Of a DNA stretch of 64,000 nucleotides, positions 53,401-62,400 are shown one piece after another. Each line of letters opens with the position of its first letter. Position 1 is the first letter of the stretch. The notes below the pieces were generated by a model, which saw nothing but the letters and a program-made list of their open reading frames with translations, searched no databases and was not told the DNA's origin. The stretch spans positions 62,001 through 126,000 of the forward strand of contig VGXS01000003.1 of assembly GCA_016873225.1 (NCBI GenBank), read 5' to 3'. Source of the stretch: Planctomycetota bacterium. Lineage in GTDB: Bacteria > Planctomycetota > Planctomycetia > Gemmatales > Gemmataceae. The position numbers and the translations under genes are program-made.

Positions 53401-56400
53401 GCGCAAGGGCAAAAACCGGGGCGCCCGAACCGGCGTCGATTTCGAGGTTGCCCACCTGGCCGATGGCGCCACTTGAGGCGCGCAATTCGATGCCCGCCGC
53501 GGCGATCACATCGGCGTCAGGTGTTCCCAGTCCGTCAACGATGCCGCCATCGGATGTCAGGATCACCCTGCCTAGGGTTGACTCGATTCTCTCGACAAGC
53601 ATCGTGCCGGTGAGTTCACGAAGGCGGACATCGCCACGGCTTGAGGATCTCACCCGGGAACTTGTCGACATCTCAAGGTCGAGGGCGCCGATCGCCCCGG
53701 AGGTTGAGACCAGATCAAGGCCGGTCACGGCGGAGATGTCGGCAATGTTCGTGTCACCGGCGTCCGCGATATCGCCCGCGGAGCGCAGCGTGACCGACCC
53801 GCCCGATGAGGTGACGGAATCAACCGTCAACTGGCCGGAAATGTTGTCGACACTGATGGAAAGGGCCGCGAAAGCCTTGAGTTGGCTTCCAGAAAGGGAG
53901 GTTTCAACCGCATCACCGATGCCGATTCCGCCAATGGCGGCCGAGAGGTCGACACCCGTCGCTGATGTCAGGTTCACCGTGTCGCCATTGTCATCGATGA
54001 TCGACCTTCCCGCCTGAAGACGGATGGTTCCGGACGCATTCGCCTGCCTGAGCCTGATGTCGCCACTGGTGATGAAGTCGACGCGACCGGTCGAACTGTT
54101 CAGGTTCGTCAGGTACGCCGACCTGTTGGCGCTGCCACTGAACCTGATGAACTGGTCCCTCGCGGTGTTGGAGGACAGGGTCGTGTTCGTACCATTGGCA
54201 AAATTATTCCCGACCATGATTGGCTGGTCGTATTCAACCCGATTGAGGATGGTTCCGACATAATCACCGGCAAACAGGATGTTGGAGGAGAAAACAAAGG
54301 ATCCGGAATTGGTGAAGTCGGGAATGGCGTCCATGACGCCGACCTGCGCGCCATTGCCGGTTTCCATGGTTCCGAGTCCTATGGACCCCGTCTTGGTGGT
54401 GGCGTTGCCCACCCAAAGGTTGCCGGTGGTCTCGGTCAGGTAGATGTCGCCCGGCGCGGAGGCGGTCACATAGCCGGTTCCATCCGCCGGCAAGAGGGCA
54501 TGGCCACCGCTGAATGATCCCGTGGCGGGCACATCGACATAGGTTCCCTGGGCGTTGGCGGCCTGAAGCATCAAGGTCGTGGAGTTGATCACGCGCGCCC
54601 TGTACCGGACACCGACATCGAGGCCGCCCAAGGTTGTCGCGGTGCCCGGCAGGATCTCGTAACCCACAAAATCGCCATTGCTGAAGTTATGCCCGGCTGA
54701 AAACACGAGGGCGCCACTCGACAAACCAGTGACCTTGGCCGGTTCCTTCAGGTTGGTGCGCAGCCACCTGTTGGAATTTCCGATCGCGCTGCCGGCGTTC
54801 AAATCGACAAACACCCCTTCCACATTCGGGGTCGTGGATGAGTCAGCCGCCAGGATGGCGCCCGGCACCGTCAGCACCACATTGTTGGCATTCGAAGTAA
54901 TCCGGCCGACAAGCATGTCGCCGGTCTTCTCGGTCAGCCAGACCTTTCCGCTGGCCGTGGCGTTCACGGACCCTGATCCGGTGACCTCGATCTCAAGCAG
55001 GCCCGCCTCGCCAATGCCGCCCGTGGTGGCGTTCAGGGTGACAGTGCTGGAGGAAATGATGTCGGCGGCGTCGGTGTTGTTGCCATCGACGATGGCTCCG
55101 GGAGTATCGATGCGGACGCCACCCGCCGATGAGGAAATCACATCGGTGCGGAAATCACCCGTTTGTTCCTTGAGCCAGATGTCGCCATTGGCCGTGGCGG
55201 TCACCTTCCGGTTGTCCGCGAGGTCAATCTCCAGGCCGTCAGCGGCGCCAATCGAACCTGTCCCGGCGGAAAGCAAGATTTTGGTGGAGGCCAGGATGTC
55301 GGCGCCGGACGAGTTTCCGTCGGTGATGCTCCTGTCGGCGGAAAGGGTGACGCTGGAACCGGTTGATTTGATCACCCCGACCTGCAGGTCGTTGGAAATT
55401 TCATTGAGCCAGATCGCGCCTGCCGCGGTTGCCGTGACGGGGCCATCCACATCCAGGTCAAGGGCGTCAGCGGCACCGATGCCCATGGAGTCGGAAATGA
55501 TGCCCAGCGACTGCAGGGCCTTGATGTCATAGCCGGAGGTATTGGCATCTTCGATGGAATATTCCGATCGCAGGGCCACCTTGCCGCTGGCCGCCGTCAC
55601 CTTGCGGACATCGATCTGGGCATGGGATGTCACATCGATCGCGGCGCCCGAGCCGGAGGTGGCGAGGTCCCACAGAACGGCGCGGTAGAACGGCATGCCC
55701 GAGGAGTCGCGGTTGGTGGGAGTGACGGCGTAGTTGAGGTACTGGCTGCCCGAGGTGCTCGTCTCGAACTTGGTCGGCCGGGAAGTGTCGGGCGCCGCGT
55801 AAACCTGCTCGAAATCAAGCCTGTTGTCGGCCGTTCCCAGGGAGAGGGCCGACAACACAATCTGGGTTCCGTAGAGGTTCCAGTAGGGATTGATGCTGTC
55901 GGGAATACTGTCGCGAATGGCGCCATTGGGAGCCGAAAGCCTGAGGACGCCACCTGTCGAGATGGCCGTTCCAAGCCACAAGTCTCCGGTTAGCTCCCGG
56001 ATGTTGACATCGCCGCTGGCGCGGGCCGTGAGGTCGTCGCCGGAATGGTCGGCGGCCGTGTTCGTGGAGGTGAGGTCAATCCGGAACGGCACGGATTCGG
56101 TGCCGATTTGGCCATTTTTGGCCTCGAGGATAATTGTCATCGGCGTGGTGGCGTTGGGTGTCGTGCCGGCCGTGGCATAAAGGTTCTGGGACACCTTGAT
56201 GACGATGTCGCGTTGCGAACTCACCTGCCCGATGGTGAGGTCTACTTCCGATCCAAGGAACACCTGGCCCACGGATGATACGCTGAACGAACCCAGCGTG
56301 TAGATGTCGATGTCATCCCGCTGGGAAATGGTGAACACCGTGCCAACGACGCCGTTGCGGTTGGCATAGGTGATCTGCACATCGCCGTTTTCGGCCGAGG

Positions 56401-59400
56401 CCAGCGCAACCTTCTGGTCATCGGTGAGGCCGGATGTGGTCACCCCTTCGGCATGGATGAGCGAATAGGAGTTGGCGTTGGCGGTTGCGATCTCGCTGGT
56501 GATATCGATGGCGTTGCCGGCCGAAGCGGCTTGCTGGGTCATCGCGAGCCTGATTGTGTTTGCAGAAACCACGATGGCGTAGTAGATCCTGCCTGTAACC
56601 ACATTGCCGATTTCCGGTGTCGTTGATCCACCCGTCTTCGCGAATTTCACAGCCCTGCCCGTGGCCCAGCCGTGGGAAGCCGCCGTCGTCATGGTGTTGG
56701 CGGCGGCGCTGACATTGGTGACCCGCACGCTGCCGGGGAGGAAAACATCGATGGGATCGGTATTGCGTCCTATGAATCCAGCAGAACCTGGGGAAAGAAT
56801 CGTCACGGTTCCCGTGAACGACTTGACATTGGGATCCTCGATCCGGGTTTCTGTTCCGGAAGATGTGTTTGTGGCCGCAAGCAGTCCGCCACCGATGGAA
56901 AAACCGAGTTCATCCACCGTCAGGGCATAGCGCGAAGAGAGGTCGTCATATTTGTCGCCATCGGTGATAAGCTGCTGTTCACCCGAGAGGCTGCCGGAAA
57001 GATTAACGACACTGCCATTTGCCAACAGCTTGATCGTGTTGGAGTCAACAACTTCGACCTGATAATCGGCATCGGCGGTGAGACCACCGATGCCGCTACC
57101 GGAGCCGAAACGGTAACGGACCGTGTCGCCGTTTGAAAACGCATGGGTCGCGAGCGGATTGGTCAGGTACTGGGTGCCGGAAATATTACCGGTGATAGCG
57201 ACGGCGTTTTCCGATTCGGCGTCCACGGGGGATGCGGCAAGCTTCAGGGTCGTGGCATCCAGAACAATCGCATAGTAGGTGGAACCTCGGGTCAGGCCGC
57301 CGATATCGGTCGACCCGTTGTAGACCACCTTGTCACCCGTGCCCAAGCCATGGGCGACCAATGTCGTGAGGGAATTGTTCGCGTTGTTGACCGCCGTGAT
57401 GCCGTACTTGCCAAACGAAATCGTCTCGGCCGTCGTGTCGATCGCGGTGATGCCGACACGAAGCTTGTACTGGTAGTCGGGGTTGTAGGACGCGGGCCCG
57501 CTGTCCCAGGCGAAGGCAGGCCGTCCCTGGGCGTCGAGGTTGCGGGTCTTGAGCACATGGGTGCCCGCGGGCTGGGATGAGAAGTCAATCGCGTTGCCGG
57601 CGACGGCATCGTCGGCAGACGCCGCCAAGCGGACCGAATTGTCATCAAGACGGATCGCATAGTAGGTGGAACCGCTCTGCAGTCCGCCAATCGGCGTGCC
57701 GCCCGCGGCGGTTTGCTCATAGGTCACGCCCGTGCCAGTCGTCAGGCCATGGGCATTGCTGAAGGTGAGGATGTTGGTCGCGCGCGGCACGGCGTCGAAA
57801 TCGGCGACGGCAATCGAGTGAACTGCGCCCGCGCCACCGCTGTCGGAGATGCTGATTGCCGTGCCCGCGAGGGCGTTGGCGCGCGTGCTCGCCAGTTTGA
57901 TGACAGTGGGCGAAACAACGATGGCGAAATAGGTATCGCCATCGGTCAGTCCCTGGGGCGCGGCGCGGTATTGGCGCAAGGCAAACTGGCCCGACCCGGC
58001 GGAAGTGATGGAGACCGAAATGCCGGCGGCGGAAGCGTCGCGGGTGGCGGCGAGGCGGTACGATGTCGCCGAATCGCGGATCACGAAGTAGGTTCCGCCA
58101 ACGGACAATCCGCCGGGTGCCGTGGCACCCGAAGTCTGGTCGAAGGTCACCTTGTCGCCCGTGGCCAGTCCGGGGTCGGCGGTGAAATTGAGGGCTTGCG
58201 CGGAGGCGTCGATCGAGGAAATCGGCAAGGAATCGTAGGTTGCCTGCCGGTAAACCACCCGGGCGCCGGTGGCCAGGCCATGGGCACCCGATGTGGTGAA
58301 GGTATCGGCGGAAACATCAAGGATGGGGCTTGAAAGGTCATCGGTCACGAAACTGACGGAGGGGGTGCCGCTGGCGGCGCCAAGGTCGACGGCGATGCCT
58401 CCTTGGGCGTTGGCGTCCGTGGTGGCCAGCCTCAGCAGGGTGTCGCTCAGCCTGATGATCCTGTAAGCCGACCCCGATGTGAGCCCGGCGATGCTGCCGC
58501 CCGTGACATTCACCACGACCCGGGCCCCCGTGGCCAGGCCATGGAATGCGGAGAAGGAGAAAGTGTCGTTGTCAAATCCCGAGGCCGTGCGGGTGTTGTA
58601 GGAAGCCCGCAGGTTCACAAACTGGGCCTTGTACTCCGCAACCTTCTTCGTGTCATGGGCCGCGATGTTGTCGGAAAGGCTCTTTTCCGCATCAGCGCCA
58701 ATGAGCCGTCCCGCCGTCCACACGGACAGCAGTTGCTCATAAGTCCGCTCGTCTGTTTTGTTGGCTGTGTTGGCGTCAATGAATCCGCCATTTCCAAGCC
58801 TCACCCATGCGTCGCCATTGCGAGCCACAACCGAAACCAGGCGAAGGTTTCCTGTTTCCTGGTTGATCCAGGCGCTTGTACCCGCGGCGGCCATCAACCC
58901 GCCATTCTGGTTGCTGGCCGTGACGATGTTGATCGGATCGGACGACGAGTTGCCCAAAGACCCGACATCGGATGACAGGTTAAGCTTTCGGCCTCGCACA
59001 AGGTTGCCACCGCCCGATGGAAGAATGGATCCATCGGCGCTGACAACCACATTCGAACCGACACTGGTGGTTATCTGGTTGAACCTGAGCGCGCCCGACA
59101 TTTCCCGCATGCGGATTGAACCCGATGTGGTGACGGCGTTGAGGGTGCCGGCATTAGGGTTGTCCGTGAGGTTGGTCAGGATGGTCGTGTTGACACCAAT
59201 GCCGGTCGACGCCTCGAGATTGATATTTTTCGCGACAATGGGAGACGAACTCAAGTATTCAATCGAACCCTGCCGGGAGACGACACTGACCGAACCGGCT
59301 GGGTTGTTAAGGGATCCATTGATGAATATGCTCTTGTTCGACTGCACCGACAGCGTGCCGGTATCCGAGCCAATGAACTTCACACCGACCGCGTTGTCGG

Positions 59401-62400
59401 CCTTGATGCTGTAAAGGTAGATATCCTTGTTGGACCTCTCCGTCACCCTTGTGTAGGTGATCCTGGTCTTCTTCCATGGGCCCCATCCGCTCGTTCGCTT
59501 CTCGGTGTTTTCGCGAACCAATTTCTCCGAGAGAAGCTTGTTGTCATAACCCAGCACAAAGTAGTTGCTCAGGCTGGAATCTACCCTCAGGTAATCGCCT
59601 TCCAATAGCGGTGAATTGCTGAGGGCGCGCGTGTCGGCGCTGTCCGGCGCCCGGTCAGAACTGTACGACCAGCCACCCCAACTGGAGGATGTCCGCCACA
59701 CGCTCGTGATCTGCGTGAGTGTCCCGAGACCCGTGGTCCAGCCGTACCTGAGGTTCGTTTTCGGTTGGTAGGAAAGTTGGCTGGTGGCGCTGATGTCGCG
59801 TCCGGTTGCCGTGGATGACGAGAGCCCGGATTGGGTAACGGCCCCCGTTTGGGAATTGTAGATCTCGAAATACGAGTCTTTCTTGATGGTGTCGCCGATG
59901 CGCGTGTAGACAGTCTGGAGGGGCCTGCCAGCGGAATCGGTCTGGGCCATGTCTATGACGACAATCTTGCCCTCGATACCCTCCCCGCCGGTATCGACCT
60001 TGTTGACAACGACGGGAAAGTTTGTCTGGTTGTCAATGTTGATGGTGCCGAACCCGTCCATGCACTCGAGGGTTCCATTGCCGGTGCTGAACACCTGGCC
60101 GGTGAGTTGCATGTATCCGCCGCGGGTAACGGCGTTGGAGACCTCGATCCGGTTGGTCTCGGCGTTGTATACAGCCCCGATGGATCCAACCTCGGCCCTC
60201 TGGAGGGTGAGGTATTTGTTTCCACCCGGCCTGTATCTCGACTTGAATGTGTTGATGGTGGTGTCGAGTGACGAGGGAAGCGTGAGGTTCGTGGTGGCTA
60301 TCCCGCTTCGCATTGTCCCATTGATGTTGATGTAGGTCGCGGCCACATAAATGTCGTTGCCGGATTGCACGACGCCGCCCGGTACGAACTTGTCCGTGTT
60401 ACTCGAACGGTATTGGGACGACTCGAGGTCAGGCCTGTTCACCGGACCCGTGTACTGCCTGGTGTAATACCCCTTGGGGTCCCCGCCAACATGGTAAAAA
60501 CCGTCGGTGGTCAGGCTGAAATCGCGCCCCGCTTTGATATTGATCGTCTTGGCGTTGAGGTTCCCGGTCACAACGATGCTGCCAAGCGTCTCGAGGTCGA
60601 CCGTGCCGCCAAGGTTTTGCACGGCGCCCTGCACTGAAATGTCCGGGTCATTGATGGTGCTGATGGACACACCAAGGCGCTGGAAGATCGCGTCGTTGGC
60701 CGATGTCCTGTTGGTGCTGCTCCAGAAGTTCTTGACCGTGATGACGGGATCCTGCAGGGGCGAGCCGGTGGCGCCGGAATTGCCGGCGGCGGTGATGCTG
60801 GAGAAGTTGGCTTGGTTCTTGGTCTTGTTCTTGCTGTTGATCTCGGTGTTGGTGCTGATCTCCGTGAACCCACTGCCCGTGTCCATCATCACCTTGCCGC
60901 CGTCACGGAACGGGATGACGATCCCCTTGAGCAGCATGCTGTAGGGGCTGTAGTTGTAAACCTCGACCCTTACATCACGCGGGGCATCGATGATTCCGGT
61001 GCCGAACAGGTTCTCGGCGTAGACATAAATGCTGCCGACTCCCGAGACAATCTCGGGAATGACCACATAGTTGATCTGAAGGCTGCCTGTCACAACCTCC
61101 TTGCCGTCCTCGATTTCCACGAGGCCTAGGCTCCTGGCCTGGGCCATGAGCGCGCTGATCCTTGAGTTGTAACCAGCAACGGCGGTGGGCGACTGCGAAT
61201 ATTCGCTCCTGAGTTGCTGGAGCAGTTCGATGGCATTGCCGATGCTCGCGCCGACATCCACGCTCGACACTTCAGGCTCAGGCAAGCCCTCGGTGCTGTC
61301 ATTGGTGGACGAGTTTGAAGGCAGACCGGTGCTGCTCCTGTTGGACGAAGTCCTCAACTGAACCTTCAGGAGTTCCTCGGTCGTGGTGCCGGTGTCGATC
61401 AGCTTCTCCGAAACGACATATTTCTGGTTACGCTTGGTTCCAACGCGGACGGTCCCGTTGATCGTCACCGAACTGGCGCTGTTGTTGGTTTCGGTGTTCT
61501 CGACGCTCATGTCGGCAAAGGCCGCCTGATAAAGGTTCTGCGACTTCGCGACTCCAACAAGAACAGGGGAAAATCCCTTGTCAGCGACAAGGTTGATATC
61601 ACCGACGCCAAGCACGCTCGCGCCCGAGGCAATGAACACCTTGTTGTCGAGGCCAACCCTGGCCTCCGCAGACTTGTCGGCCACGGGCAGGAGGGTCATG
61701 TTGTAGAGGTCGGCGTAGGCGAACAGGATGGAGGTGTTGGCCTTGGCGAGCCTGTTCCGGCCGGCATACAGGTGGATGTCACCCACCGCCGTGAGCAGCG
61801 CACCGCTGTTGACCTGCACCATGATCTCGCCGGTGAAGACCGACTTGGCCTCGCCGCTCGGACCACCGGCCAATCCATACACCTTGACCGTGGAACTGGT
61901 CTTGAAATTCCCCTCGGCATGCGTCGTGAGATTGAGGTCGCCCACCGCCGTGAGGGTCGCTGAATTGACGATGATCCTCGAATAGCCTCCCGCATCGATC
62001 TTGGAGACACCCTTGGCAACGGGGATGGCGCCGCCGCTGTCGATGAACACATCGTCGTCACCGGAGACATCGTTGACGCCGTCAATTGTGAAGTCGCCGG
62101 CGGTGCTGTAGGAACCCGTTTGGGCCAGGGATGCGCCCGACTGGAGCACGGTCTCCGTGTTGAGCGTCACATTGCTGGTGCTGCTAGCGGCGGGAGCGTC
62201 GATGAGTCCACCCGAACCGCTGCGGACATTCTGGCCGGAAACAATGTCCTTCCGGGCGCGGTTGGCGTTCTTCACCGTGATGGTTCCGGCGGAAACGCGG
62301 GCGCCCAAGGTGATGGTCGCCGTGCTTGTGGCGCTGTTGGCCAGGTTCGCCCCGCTGCCGCCGAACAACGACGCGTTGACGCTGTCGACCTCGCCGTCGA

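Noticed and set aside
49890-56040. Regular repeats considered as a CRISPR array
   Set aside because: The period is about 237 bases, units are coding and degenerate, and no cas genes are present.
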